The notes under the pieces: generated by a model
Told to the model about the DNA's origin: nothing
The model's input: only the letters and a program-made list of their open reading frames with translations
Databases searched by the model: none
Shown: positions 9,199 to 17,411 of the stretch, in pieces
How the letters are laid out: each line of letters opens with the position of its first letter
How positions within the stretch are numbered: position 1 is the first letter of the stretch
Position numbers and translations under genes: made by a program
Source of the DNA: Candidatus Saccharimonadota bacterium
GTDB lineage: Bacteria; Patescibacteriota; Saccharimonadia; Saccharimonadales; UBA4665
DNA length: 64,000 nt
Reading direction: 5' to 3'
Assembly: GCA_002746885.1 (NCBI GenBank)
Contig: PDRS01000005.1
Span: 351,648-415,647, forward strand

Positions 9199-9948
9199 AT
9201 GACGAAAACGTTTCGTTTTGAGGAAATTGGCTTAGAAACTCGTGACAAACGCGTATACGAGGCGCTAGTAGCGAGTCCGCGCAGCAGTCTGCGGAAGATC
9301 GCCGCCGCCACGGGCATCAACCGAGGCAGCGTGTATGAAAGCATGAAAAAGCTCGCAGAGCGAGGGCTTGTCGGCTCCATAGAAGTCGGTAAGCAACGCC
9401 GCTACACCGCTAGCAACCCAGAAGTCATCATAGAGCTCCTGCGCGAACGCCAGGAACAAGCCGTAGCCGCACGCGCGATGGCCGAAACGTACATCGCAGA
9501 GCTACCCAAGCCAGACGAAGAAGTTACAAACAGCGCTTCGTTTGCCATGTTTTACGAAGATCATGAAGGCGTAGCAGCCATTTTGCGCGACGTACTGGCC
9601 ACTTGCCGCGAGCAAGCACATCCAGCCTACCGCGTCATTTCCACGAAACGCGTCCGCCAGTACATGTACCAAAATTTTCCAAACTTTACGCAACGACGTA
9701 TTGCCAGCGGCATTGCCGTACGCGTTATAGGTGTTGGCACGGGCAGCAGCGGTGATGACCTGAGCGAGCGCAAACAACTACTCGCCACCCGCGGCGAAGC
9801 ACCAAACTGCTACACGCTCATCTATGGCGAGAAAACTGCTTTCATCACCATGGACGAAGCAAATGTCCTTTCCGCCATTGTCATTGACAACCCAGGCGTC
9901 ACGCATTTTCAAAAAGAGCTTTTTGACCACCTATGGCAAACACTCTAG
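9199..9948 (+). CDS. TrmB-family transcriptional regulator
   Basis: 249 residues from the ATG that follows the promoter; the 32 upstream residues of the ORF-track version are discarded. The winged-helix DNA-binding domain occupies residues about 10-80 (SSLRKIAAATGINRGSVYESMKKLAERGLVGSIEVGKQRRYTAS), matching the TrmB/Sugar-specific regulator pattern. The C-terminal part (residues about 115-249) is the ligand-binding or PLD-like effector domain of such proteins. The ligand is unknown. A methyltransferase gene follows 40 nt downstream and the divergent small gene shares its promoter region; both are candidate targets. Confidence 0.85.
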   Translation: MTKTFRFEEIGLETRDKRVYEALVASPRSSLRKIAAATGINRGSVYESMKKLAERGLVGSIEVGKQRRYTASNPEVIIELLRERQEQAVAARAMAETYIAELPKPDEEVTNSASFAMFYEDHEGVAAILRDVLATCREQAHPAYRVISTKRVRQYMYQNFPNFTQRRIASGIAVRVIGVGTGSSGDDLSERKQLLATRGEAPNCYTLIYGEKTAFITMDEANVLSAIVIDNPGVTHFQKELFDHLWQTL

Positions 9949-9988
9949 CACCAAACCAGCAATCAACTCATCGATCACCGCTACATAC

Positions 9989-10642
9989 ATGCCGGTGGCG
10001 GCAAATCATCAACATATTGACATGCCCGATCTAGTCCCGTCACTCCTCGCCAAACATTCTCTCATCTCTGACCAAGTGAGCGAGCCCCAGATTGCAACTA
10101 TCCTCCATGAGTTAGACAAAGTTCTGGCTCGCGGCACTGCGGGCGACATCGTCGAGTTCGGCTGCTACATCGGCACGACCAGCCTCTTTATTCGCCGCCT
10201 GCTCGATGCACGCGGCCAATCATCCCCGAGAACGTTTCACGTATACGACAGCTTCGCTGGTTTGCCGCCAAAATCCACAAAAGACGCGTCGGCAGCGGGA
10301 GAATCTTTTACCGCAGGAGAACTCGCAGCGAGCAAAAAACAGTTTTTACGCGAGTTTCAGAAAGCCGGTTTACGACCGCCCGTCATTCATAAAGGATGGT
10401 TCGCAGGCCTCAGAGCAAACGACGTACCGAACGACATTGCGTTTGCGTTCCTCGATGGCGATTTCTACGAAAGTATTCGCGACTCGCTTCGCCTTGTGCT
10501 ACCGCGCATGCAAAAGGGCAGTACCATCGTCATAGACGATTACTCACGCGAAGCACTTCCTGGCGTAGCCCGCGCCGTCCACGAACACATCAACCCCCAA
10601 ACCATCACCACAACCCACAACCTCGCCATCATCCACCTCTAA
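9989..10642 (+). CDS. TylF/macrocin-O-methyltransferase-like SAM-dependent methyltransferase
   Basis: 217 residues if the ATG at 9989 is used; the ATG at 10022 is an alternative. The upstream part of the ORF-track protein overlaps the TrmB gene and is rejected. SAM-binding motif I is VEFGCYIGTTS; the family's metal/substrate motif is AFAFLDGDFYESIRDSLRLVLPRMQKGSTIVIDDY, typical of TylF-type O-methyltransferases. Substrate unknown; in other bacteria relatives modify macrolide or polysaccharide sugars. It lies 40 nt after the regulator gene and is probably co-transcribed. Confidence 0.85.
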   Translation: MPVAANHQHIDMPDLVPSLLAKHSLISDQVSEPQIATILHELDKVLARGTAGDIVEFGCYIGTTSLFIRRLLDARGQSSPRTFHVYDSFAGLPPKSTKDASAAGESFTAGELAASKKQFLREFQKAGLRPPVIHKGWFAGLRANDVPNDIAFAFLDGDFYESIRDSLRLVLPRMQKGSTIVIDDYSREALPGVARAVHEHINPQTITTTHNLAIIHL

Positions 10643-10664
10643 CCCCCAAGCCCACCAACCATCC

Positions 10665-10692
10665 TACTTTTCTATGCGATAGCATAAAAAAG
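10665..10692. terminator. Hairpin after the methyltransferase gene
   Basis: ACTTTT-CTATGC-gata-GCATA-AAAAAGT forms an AT-rich inverted repeat about 25 nt after the stop codon. It lacks a GC-rich stem, so it is a weak terminator candidate only. The remaining 170 nt to rlmH hold no recognisable gene. Confidence 0.35.
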
Positions 10693-10853
10693 TTGGGCGG
10701 AAGTGAGGATGTTTTTAGGTTCTATTTGCAGACTAGGAGTATGCGGCTGAGGGGATCAGATGTAAGGGGAGATTTTCGACCAACATACACCAAACGCGTA
10801 AGCCTGGCCGAACTAAGGAAAACGTGCACCTTTGACGATGGATATCTCTGCCC

Positions 10854-10859
10854 TATACT
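10854..10859 (+). promoter_or_regulatory. -10 box TATACT of rlmH
   Basis: TATACT, 7 nt, ATG: leaderless arrangement. Confidence 0.6.
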
Positions 10860-10866
10860 GAGCTAG

Positions 10867-11298
10867 ATGAAGATACACATTTTGACCATAGGCAAGCCGA
10901 AGCTCGCATATGCGCAGATAGGATTTGAGGAATACGCAAAACGCATGGCGCGCCTACATGAACTACGCATCACGCATCTGGCAGACAGACACTCGAACGA
11001 CGCCGCGAAAATTACGAGCAAAACGCATGGCGCGACCGTTGTGGCACTGGAGATACAAGGTACGCAACATACGTCTGAGGAGTTGGCAGCATTTCTACGT
11101 AAACGCGAGCTGGAGAGCAGGGAGCTATGTTTTGTCATTGGCGGACCAGACGGCCTACCCCAAGCCGTGCGCGACACTGCAGACTTTCAGTGGTCGCTCA
11201 GCCGCCTGACGCTACCGCACGACCTTGCTATGGTCGCGACCCTCGAAGCTCTCTACCGCGCCAGCACAATCAACGCACACCTGCCGTACCACAAGTGA
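10867..11298 (+). CDS. rlmH: 23S rRNA pseudouridine-1915 N3-methyltransferase
   Basis: 143 residues, slightly shorter than E. coli RlmH (155). This SPOUT-class methyltransferase modifies m3-psi1915 in helix 69 of the large subunit. Diagnostic features are the N-terminal MKIHILTIGKPKLAYAQIGFEEYAKRM, the trefoil-knot loop LCFVIGGPDGLP, and the C-terminal LSRLTLPHDLAMVATLEALYRASTINAHLPYHK, which holds the conserved YR and YH residues. Start supported by family alignment and by the TATACT box. tRNA-Glu follows 80 nt downstream. Confidence 0.97.
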   Translation: MKIHILTIGKPKLAYAQIGFEEYAKRMARLHELRITHLADRHSNDAAKITSKTHGATVVALEIQGTQHTSEELAAFLRKRELESRELCFVIGGPDGLPQAVRDTADFQWSLSRLTLPHDLAMVATLEALYRASTINAHLPYHK

Positions 11299-11378
11299 TA
11301 TAGACAGTAGGTGACAGCTGTGGTAATCTGTTGAAGCCCAATTGGAAATTGCACATCGAAAATTGAGCAAGGCAACCC

Positions 11379-11455
11379 GGCCCCGTCGTCTAGTGGTCCA
11401 GGATATCTGGTTCTCATCCAGAAGATCGCGGGTTCGAACCCCGCCGGGGTCACCA
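11379..11455 (+). tRNA. tRNA-Glu (anticodon CTC)
   Basis: 77 nt with a genome-encoded CCA. The acceptor stem GGCCCCG pairs with CGGGGTC (one G-U pair). The D arm, the anticodon stem TCTGG/CCAGA with loop TTCTCAT (anticodon CTC, reads GAG), and the T arm GCGGG-TTCGAAC-CCCGC are all intact. A strong terminator follows directly. Confidence 0.97.
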
Positions 11456-11492
11456 AGTAAAACGCTCAGTCGCTAGACTGGGCGTTTTACTT
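11455..11492 (+). terminator. Terminator of tRNA-Glu
   Basis: AAGTAAAACGCTCAGTC - GCTA - GACTGGGCGTTTTACTT: 17-bp stem with one G-U pair, directly abutting the tRNA 3' end. The right arm itself supplies the U-rich stretch. Confidence 0.8.
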
Positions 11493-11601
11493 AGGCAGAC
11501 TTCACACGGTGACTTGCGGCTGCAAAACCGACTGCATACTCCCTTCATCCGCTTGCTTTTTACAGGGAAAAAACACATACTAGACATAAGCGATTTAGAC
11601 C

Positions 11602-12966
11602 ATGCAAGAATACATAGTAATCGGCGGTGGGGCACTGGTAGTGGTAACACTCGGTATTATCGGGTGGGTGCTTGCTATCAAGCGCAACGGATCTGGCTCG
11701 CAGGTCACCAATAAGCTCGCCCGCTCACTACGGAACGAAAGAGAAAAGTCAGATATCATACTCGGCGCTATTCAGGACGGCGTGGTACTCATAGACGAAC
11801 AACAAATCATTCGCCACTTTAACCAAGGCGCCGTTAACATCACCGGCTGGACGAAACAGGAAGCCGAAGGACTCGACTGGCACTCAGTATTGAAGTTCGT
11901 CAGCGCCAAGGGAGAAACCATTACAAGCGAGCAAACCCCGCTCGCCAAAGCTTTCGCAACCAGTCAGCCGCTCCGGGACAACACTGTCAGCATCAACACA
12001 AAAGCCGCAACAAATGTTGCTACAAATTTCAGCGTTTCACCCCTCATAGACGACAAAAAACAGTGCACTGGTCTTGTGGCAATCTTCCGAGACGTGAGCG
12101 AAGAGCGCGCCGAAGAAAATCAGCGTGCCGAATTCATTAGCACCGCCAGTCACGAGATGCGTACCCCCGTTGCGGCCATAGAAGGCTACCTCAGCCTCGC
12201 CCTCAATGAAAAGGTTGCCACCATAGATAACCGCGCCCGCGACTATCTAGAAAAAGCGCACAGCAGTACCAAACATCTCGGCCAGCTTTTTCAAGATCTC
12301 CTCACCAGTGCCAAGGCCGAAGACGGCCGCCTCACAAACCACCCGCGCGTCACCGAAATGGGTGCTTTTCTGGAACAGCTCGCACAAGACCTGCGATTTT
12401 CGGCCGAAAAAAAGGGTTTATTTATGGAGTTTTTATTTGGCAATTCAGATATAAAAGACGCCAGTGGCAATGGCAAGGCTCATGACATGAACAAAATCGT
12501 GCGGCCGCTGTATTACGTACAGGTCGACCCAGACCGCATGCGCGAAGTTATTACCAATATCTTTGATAACGCCTGTAAATACACCGAAGAGGGCAAAGTC
12601 AGCCTCGGACTAACTGGCAACAACGATGTCGTACAGATTTATATTCGCGACACCGGCGCAGGCATCCCACCAGAAGATGTTCCACATCTGTTCCAGAAGT
12701 TTTATCGGGTAGATAATAGCGCGACCCGCACCATTGGCGGCACCGGACTGGGCTTGTTTATTTGCCGCAAAATCGTCGAGTTGTTCCAGGGGCGATTATG
12801 GGTTGAGAGCGAGCTAGGCAAGGGCAGCACGTTTTACATAAACATTCCGCGCCTCACATCGAAAAAAGCCGAAGAACTCATGGCAGCCGAGACAGTCGCA
12901 CCGCTCGACACAAAAACCATCACACCTTCATCTTCATCAGCAGTATCGACAACGGCAGCAGCGTGA
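11602..12966 (+). CDS. PAS-containing membrane histidine kinase
   Basis: 454 residues. One N-terminal membrane segment (residues about 4-26), a PAS domain (ILGAIQDGVVLIDEQQIIRHFNQGAVNITGW), HisKA with phospho-acceptor His in STASHEMRTPV, and a full HATPase (NIFDNACKY N-box, DTGAGIPPEDVPHLFQKFYR, GGTGLGLF). The architecture resembles WalK/PhoR-type kinases. An insert (GNSDIKDASGNGKAHDMNK) before the N-box is unusual. A Ser/Thr-rich C-terminal tail follows the ATPase domain. It is 60 nt upstream of a response regulator with a giant tail and probably pairs with it, although that gene has a separate TATACT promoter-like box. Confidence 0.92.
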   Translation: MQEYIVIGGGALVVVTLGIIGWVLAIKRNGSGSQVTNKLARSLRNEREKSDIILGAIQDGVVLIDEQQIIRHFNQGAVNITGWTKQEAEGLDWHSVLKFVSAKGETITSEQTPLAKAFATSQPLRDNTVSINTKAATNVATNFSVSPLIDDKKQCTGLVAIFRDVSEERAEENQRAEFISTASHEMRTPVAAIEGYLSLALNEKVATIDNRARDYLEKAHSSTKHLGQLFQDLLTSAKAEDGRLTNHPRVTEMGAFLEQLAQDLRFSAEKKGLFMEFLFGNSDIKDASGNGKAHDMNKIVRPLYYVQVDPDRMREVITNIFDNACKYTEEGKVSLGLTGNNDVVQIYIRDTGAGIPPEDVPHLFQKFYRVDNSATRTIGGTGLGLFICRKIVELFQGRLWVESELGKGSTFYINIPRLTSKKAEELMAAETVAPLDTKTITPSSSSAVSTTAAA

Positions 12967-12972
12967 TATACT
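12967..12972 (+). promoter_or_regulatory. -10-like TATACT upstream of the long-tailed regulator
   Basis: TATACT lies directly after the kinase stop codon, about 54 nt before the GTG start. The resulting leader carries AAGGG repeats that may serve as ribosome-binding sites. Confidence 0.45.
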
Positions 12973-13026
12973 GCCTAGGTAACAAACTATAAGCACTTTC
13001 ACGAAGCAAGGGTATAAGGGTACACC

Positions 13027-15021
13027 GTGGCAAAACTACTCCTCGTCGAAGACGACAACAATTTACGAGAAATTTATCAAGCACGCCTGAGCGCAGAAGG
13101 CTATGAGATCGTCACCGCCCAAAATGGCGAAGAGGCTCTTTCTGTTGCAAAACAGCAACGTCCTGATCTCGTCATTTCCGATGTTATGATGCCGCGCATA
13201 AGCGGGTTTGAAATGCTCGATATTTTACGCGCCACACCCGAACTTGCTAACACCAAAGTCATCATGCTAACCGCGCTGGGGCAGGCCGAAGACCAAGCAC
13301 GCGCTGGCAGACTCGGCGCCGACAAGTACCTCGTAAAGTCACAGGTTACTCTTGAGGATATCGTCAACTGTGCCCGCGAGCTTTTGAGCGACACAAAAAC
13401 CACTACGCCAGCACCCGCAGATGATACTTCTGCCACCACCGCTGCCGCTACTGGCGCGGCGGCCGCGACAACGCCAGATCCAGCGGTAGCAGCAGGTTCA
13501 GCAACCGCCCCAACATCCCCAGCAGACCCAGCCGCCGTTCCCGAACAAACAGAACCGGTTGTTACCCAGCCGCAGACCGATCCAGCACCAACCGCAGCCC
13601 AAGACGACAGTAGTGATAATCCAGCGGCGACCGTAGATACGCCCGATCCAGCAGAACCAGCGGCAATAGCCAGCCCTACTGCAGCTACAAACCAACCCGA
13701 CGCGCAGTCAGCGACCACGGAACCAGAACCAGCGCCAACGCCAGAAACGCAACCCTCCGAGCCGACTCTGTCGGCGCCAGAACCAGCCACGCCAGCGCCA
13801 TCCGCAGAAAGTCCTGCGCCAGAAGCACCCGCCCAAACAAGCTCAACGCAAACTGCAGCAAGCCAAGACACCGCCACCCCCGAACCAGAACCCGTGCTTC
13901 CTCCAGTAGAAACACCCGAATCAACACCCCCGACAGACCCCCAGTCGCCAGCAAGCCCGAGCAGTCCCGAACAGGAGGCAGCGCAAGACACGCCAGCCAC
14001 CGCAGAGCAGCCGCAGACACCCGCTAGTATTACGCCTCCAGCAGATCAGCAAACACTCGCCGCCGAAGAGGCGACTATAGATTCGCAAATCGCCTCGTTT
14101 GCCAATGCGGCGACAGAATCAGCTCCAGAAACAGCGACAGCACAAGCAACAGAGCCTACGGCAGAGACAGCTCCCGAGCCAACCACAGAGCCAACCACAG
14201 AATCAGCAACGGGTTCAACGTCAGAGACAACGACAAAGCCAACCCCCGCGACCGAAGCCCCCGCGGCTCCATCTGCCGAGCAAAACGAAATAGCTAACGA
14301 ACAAACCCTCACAGAAGCCGTCGAAGACTTAGCGGCCGCCGTCAATGAGCCGCCCGCGCCAGCTTTACCCCCCAGCCAAAAAACAGTACCCGGGGAAGAA
14401 CCAGCCGCCACGAACAGCCCCGCCCCCGAAGCTACTCCCGCAGCAACGCCAGAACCAGCAACAGAACCCGCCCCGACCGCACCTGCAAAATCCATTCCTG
14501 TCGTAGTGTCTGGCGATGACCAATCTCAACCGTCCGACGCTGCAACGCCAGCGCCCGCAACGCCAGCGCCAGAAACAGCACCAACACCAGAAACACAACC
14601 CGCCGAGGCAGCTCCATCAGATACTGAATCAGTCACGCCAGCCGCAGCTGCGCAACCGACCGAGGAAAAACCCGCATCGCCTCAGCTTCCGCCACCCGCC
14701 GACGACGACTCGGAACAAGTAACCGTCGCCGGAAAAAAGGTTATAAAACCTCTCAACGACATCACGAAAGGACCCAACCTAGACGAGCTTCTCGCCAAAG
14801 AAGCTGCCAAAGAGCAGGCTAACGCGGCTACCAACACACAAGCAGTCGTAGGAGGTACAACACCTACTCAACCGACAAACCAACCAGCAACAGCACCTGG
14901 CCTTCCAGAAAAACCCACCCAGCAAACTCAGCAGCCAGCGACACCACAGCAGCCCGCCGCTGCACCCCAACCACCCGTTCAGCAGCCCGCCGCAGACGAC
15001 CCGAACAGCATCGCGCTCTAA
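13027..15021 (+). CDS. Response regulator with very long Ala/Pro/Thr/Glu-rich tail
   Basis: 664 residues, GTG start. Residues 1-120 are a complete receiver: KLLLVEDDNN, phospho-acceptor Asp in DLVISDVMMPRISGFE, Thr in VIMLTALG, Lys in KYLVKSQ. Residues about 125-585 are a low-complexity tail dominated by Ala, Pro, Thr, Glu, Ser and Gln, with few hydrophobic residues and no recognisable DNA-binding domain. Near residue 568 a short conserved-looking patch appears (EQVTVAGKKVIKPLNDITKGPNLDELLAKEAAK), then more Pro/Gln-rich sequence. The tail must be disordered. Typical receivers are 120-240 residues. Third-position use keeps the coding frame, but the tail has long spurious antisense ORFs. Function of the tail is unknown. 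Confidence 0.9.
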   Translation: MAKLLLVEDDNNLREIYQARLSAEGYEIVTAQNGEEALSVAKQQRPDLVISDVMMPRISGFEMLDILRATPELANTKVIMLTALGQAEDQARAGRLGADKYLVKSQVTLEDIVNCARELLSDTKTTTPAPADDTSATTAAATGAAAATTPDPAVAAGSATAPTSPADPAAVPEQTEPVVTQPQTDPAPTAAQDDSSDNPAATVDTPDPAEPAAIASPTAATNQPDAQSATTEPEPAPTPETQPSEPTLSAPEPATPAPSAESPAPEAPAQTSSTQTAASQDTATPEPEPVLPPVETPESTPPTDPQSPASPSSPEQEAAQDTPATAEQPQTPASITPPADQQTLAAEEATIDSQIASFANAATESAPETATAQATEPTAETAPEPTTEPTTESATGSTSETTTKPTPATEAPAAPSAEQNEIANEQTLTEAVEDLAAAVNEPPAPALPPSQKTVPGEEPAATNSPAPEATPAATPEPATEPAPTAPAKSIPVVVSGDDQSQPSDAATPAPATPAPETAPTPETQPAEAAPSDTESVTPAAAAQPTEEKPASPQLPPPADDDSEQVTVAGKKVIKPLNDITKGPNLDELLAKEAAKEQANAATNTQAVVGGTTPTQPTNQPATAPGLPEKPTQQTQQPATPQQPAAAPQPPVQQPAADDPNSIAL

Positions 15022-15051
15022 ACATATAAGCTCATCTAGCAGTAAACGCAG

Positions 15052-15057
15052 TATACT
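15052..15057 (+). promoter_or_regulatory. -10 box TATACT of the pseudouridine synthase gene
   Basis: TATACT, 6 nt, ATG: leaderless arrangement. Confidence 0.6.
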
Positions 15058-15063
15058 AGTGTT

Positions 15064-15744
15064 ATGCGTATCAATAAGTATGTGGCGTACACTTCGTCGC
15101 TCAGCCGCCGTGCGGCCGATGCCGCCATCACCGACGGCCGCGTAACGATAAATAACCGCGTAGCCCAAACCGGATCCCAGGTGCAGCCAACGGATACAGT
15201 ATGTCTGGACGGCACACGACTCACCCCAGCCGCCACCCACACGACTATCATACTCAACAAACCCACAGGGTACGTTTGCTCGCGAAACGGGCAGGGTAGT
15301 AAAACCGTTTTTGCACTTTTGCCGTCCAAATACCAGCACCTGCAGCCTGTCGGCCGCCTCGACAAGGACTCTTCCGGTCTACTGCTCTTAACAAGCGACG
15401 GCGACCTCGCCAACCAGCTAACCCATCCCCGATACGCCAAAACAAAGGTTTACGAAATCACGCTCGACAAACCTCTCCAGCCCCATCATCAACAGCTAAT
15501 CACCGACCGCGGTATCATGCTCGAAGACGGCCTCTCCCGTTTTACTATCACAAGACAAGACTCAAAAAACATGAGTCATAGACATCCTACGTACGAAGTA
15601 CGCATGCAGGAAGGCCGCAATCGCCAAATTCGCCGCAGTTTCGCTGCCCTCGGCTACACCGTCACCACACTCCACCGCACCCACTTCGGCCCCTACGCCC
15701 TCAAAGATTTGCAAATTGGCGCATATTGTACCGTCCAGGTGTAA
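15064..15744 (+). CDS. RsuA/RluB-family pseudouridine synthase
   Basis: 226 residues. An N-terminal S4 RNA-binding domain (MRINKYVAYTSSLSRRAADAAITDGRVTIN) precedes the catalytic domain. The active-site Asp lies in VGRLDKDSSGLLLLTSDG; the C-terminal family motif is YEVRMQEGRNRQIRRSFAALGYTVTTLHR. Such enzymes isomerise a uridine in 16S (RsuA) or 23S (RluB/E/F) rRNA; the exact target cannot be set by eye. The gene ends 37 nt before der, which has its own TATACT box. The start agrees with the S4 domain beginning at residue 1. Confidence 0.93.
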   Translation: MRINKYVAYTSSLSRRAADAAITDGRVTINNRVAQTGSQVQPTDTVCLDGTRLTPAATHTTIILNKPTGYVCSRNGQGSKTVFALLPSKYQHLQPVGRLDKDSSGLLLLTSDGDLANQLTHPRYAKTKVYEITLDKPLQPHHQQLITDRGIMLEDGLSRFTITRQDSKNMSHRHPTYEVRMQEGRNRQIRRSFAALGYTVTTLHRTHFGPYALKDLQIGAYCTVQV

Positions 15745-15768
15745 TTGGCGCCAGTACATGACCGCTGT

Positions 15769-15774
15769 TATACT
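15769..15774 (+). promoter_or_regulatory. -10 box TATACT of der
   Basis: TATACT, 7 nt (GGAAAGA), ATG at 15782. The spacing selects this ATG over the ORF-track start 66 nt upstream. Confidence 0.6.
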
Positions 15775-15781
15775 GGAAAGA

Positions 15782-17293
15782 ATGAGTAGTAAATTACCGA
15801 TTGTGGCCATAGTAGGGCGGGCAAACGTGGGGAAGAGCAGTCTTTTCAACGCCGTACTCGAACGGCGCGAAGCCATTGTAGCGCAAGAAGCAGGCACCAC
15901 GCGAGATAGCGTATGGGCGAAAGCCTCGTGGTCTGCGCCGCACGACAACCGCCCAAACACCACCGCAGGCGATACGCCTGCCAACTCCAGCGCGCCTCTT
16001 TCGTCTCACGAGTCTTCCGCTAAAAACCGTTTCGATTTTTGGCTAGTCGACACCGCTGGCATGAAAACCGCCGAAGACGACTTTGAGTTTACCATTCAAG
16101 AACAGATTACTCAGGCGGCCGACAGCGCCGATATCATATGGGTGGTCGTAGAAGCCAACGTGCCTATCGGCGAGGAAGATCGCCGCGTTGCCAAAATCGC
16201 CCTCAAAAGCGGCAAACCAGTTTTTCTCGTCGTCAACAAGGTAGATAAAGCGCGCGGACACGACCTACAGGGGTTCGACCGGCTCGGTATTCGCCACATT
16301 TTTCCAACCAGCACCACGCAAAATCGCGGTATTTCACAGCTGCTCGACACGCTCGCGCAACAAATTCCACAAAAAGTCCTCAGCGACAACCCAAACAAGG
16401 TAAAGCTCGCCTTGCTCGGCCGCCCAAATGTCGGTAAAAGCGCGCTTTTCAACACCCTAGCAAAAAAACAGCAAGCCATCGTAGCTGACCGCGCCGGTAC
16501 TACCCGCGATGTCAACCGCACGAGCGTTCGTTACGAAGGCCGCGAAATTGAGCTACTAGACACCGCTGGTATTCGCCGCAGCGGAAAAATCGGACGGGGA
16601 ATCGAACATTTCAGCATCATTCGCAGCCTCGCCGCCATAGAGCAAGCTGATGTATGCTTACTCCTCATGGACGTAAACGAGCTCAACACCGGCCTCGACC
16701 AAAAAATCGCTGGCATGATAGAGGAAGCGGGCAAGGGACTCATTATCGTCGTCAGTAAATGGGATAGCGTAGAAGGAAAAGATGCCTACACCAGAGACGC
16801 CCTCGCCCCGCAGATCGCTGACGCCTTTAGTTTCGTCCCCTGGGCGCCGCTCATCTTTACTAGTAGCCTTACGGGGCAAAATGTCACCAAAATTTTCGAC
16901 CTCACGCTCCAAGTAGCGGAGCATCGGCGGACTCGCATCGCCACCAGCGCATTAAACACCTGGCTCGCAAGCATCACCGCAAAACACCCGCCCGCCGGAC
17001 TCAAAAACCGCGCCCCAAAGCTCAATTACATGATTCAGGAAACAGACAACCCTACGCCTGCTTTCAAGATATTTGGCGCTCACACTCGTTTTCTTCACTG
17101 GAGCTACAAGCGCTACATGGAGCGCGAACTCCGACAGGAATGGAACTTCGATGGCACAGCTGTGCAACTGTGGTTTATCGAAAAAGAAGGCCGCCACAAA
17201 CACGGCAATAGCCCAACCAAAGCACCCCGATCCGGCACACAACGAAAAATCGTGAAAAATAAAAAACGAAGCGGTAAAATGAGAAAGACATGA
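15782..17293 (+). CDS. der: Ribosome biogenesis GTPase Der (EngA)
   Basis: 503 residues; E. coli Der is 490. Two tandem GTPase domains are complete: GRANVGKSS, VDTAGM, NKVD in the first; GRPNVGKSA, LDTAGIR, SKWD in the second. A C-terminal KH-like domain follows (residues about 380-470) and a basic tail. The first G domain carries an insertion of roughly 35 residues between the switch I region (TTRDSVWAKASW) and the DTAG motif (rich in Asn/Thr/Ser/Pro), not usual for the family. Der acts in 50S assembly. It lies after the pseudouridine synthase gene. Confidence 0.96.
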   Translation: MSSKLPIVAIVGRANVGKSSLFNAVLERREAIVAQEAGTTRDSVWAKASWSAPHDNRPNTTAGDTPANSSAPLSSHESSAKNRFDFWLVDTAGMKTAEDDFEFTIQEQITQAADSADIIWVVVEANVPIGEEDRRVAKIALKSGKPVFLVVNKVDKARGHDLQGFDRLGIRHIFPTSTTQNRGISQLLDTLAQQIPQKVLSDNPNKVKLALLGRPNVGKSALFNTLAKKQQAIVADRAGTTRDVNRTSVRYEGREIELLDTAGIRRSGKIGRGIEHFSIIRSLAAIEQADVCLLLMDVNELNTGLDQKIAGMIEEAGKGLIIVVSKWDSVEGKDAYTRDALAPQIADAFSFVPWAPLIFTSSLTGQNVTKIFDLTLQVAEHRRTRIATSALNTWLASITAKHPPAGLKNRAPKLNYMIQETDNPTPAFKIFGAHTRFLHWSYKRYMERELRQEWNFDGTAVQLWFIEKEGRHKHGNSPTKAPRSGTQRKIVKNKKRSGKMRKT

Positions 17294-17314
17294 TCCAAGC
17301 GCAAAAAACCAAAC

Positions 17315-17366
17315 AACAGGGAAGGCGACCGCATCGCCCAACAGAAAGGGCGACGCTATCCCTGTT
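17315..17366 (+). promoter_or_regulatory. Nested hairpin upstream of pth
   Basis: AACAGGGA (17315-17322) pairs with TCCCTGTT (17359-17366) and encloses a second GC-rich stem, ATCGCCC/GGGCGA. There is no T-run after it, so it is either an RNA structure in the pth leader or a processing site rather than a clear terminator. Confidence 0.4.
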
Positions 17367-17411
17367 CGCGCTAAGGAAAACTGAAGCAACCCAACTCGGA
17401 GGAAAAAGTCT

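Noticed and set aside
13101-14000. 299-codon antisense ORF and other long shadow ORFs under the regulator tail
   Set aside because: They are by-products of the repetitive GC-rich Ala/Pro/Thr codons on the plus strand; composition (Gly/Ser/Val/Ala only) and lack of start signals argue against coding.
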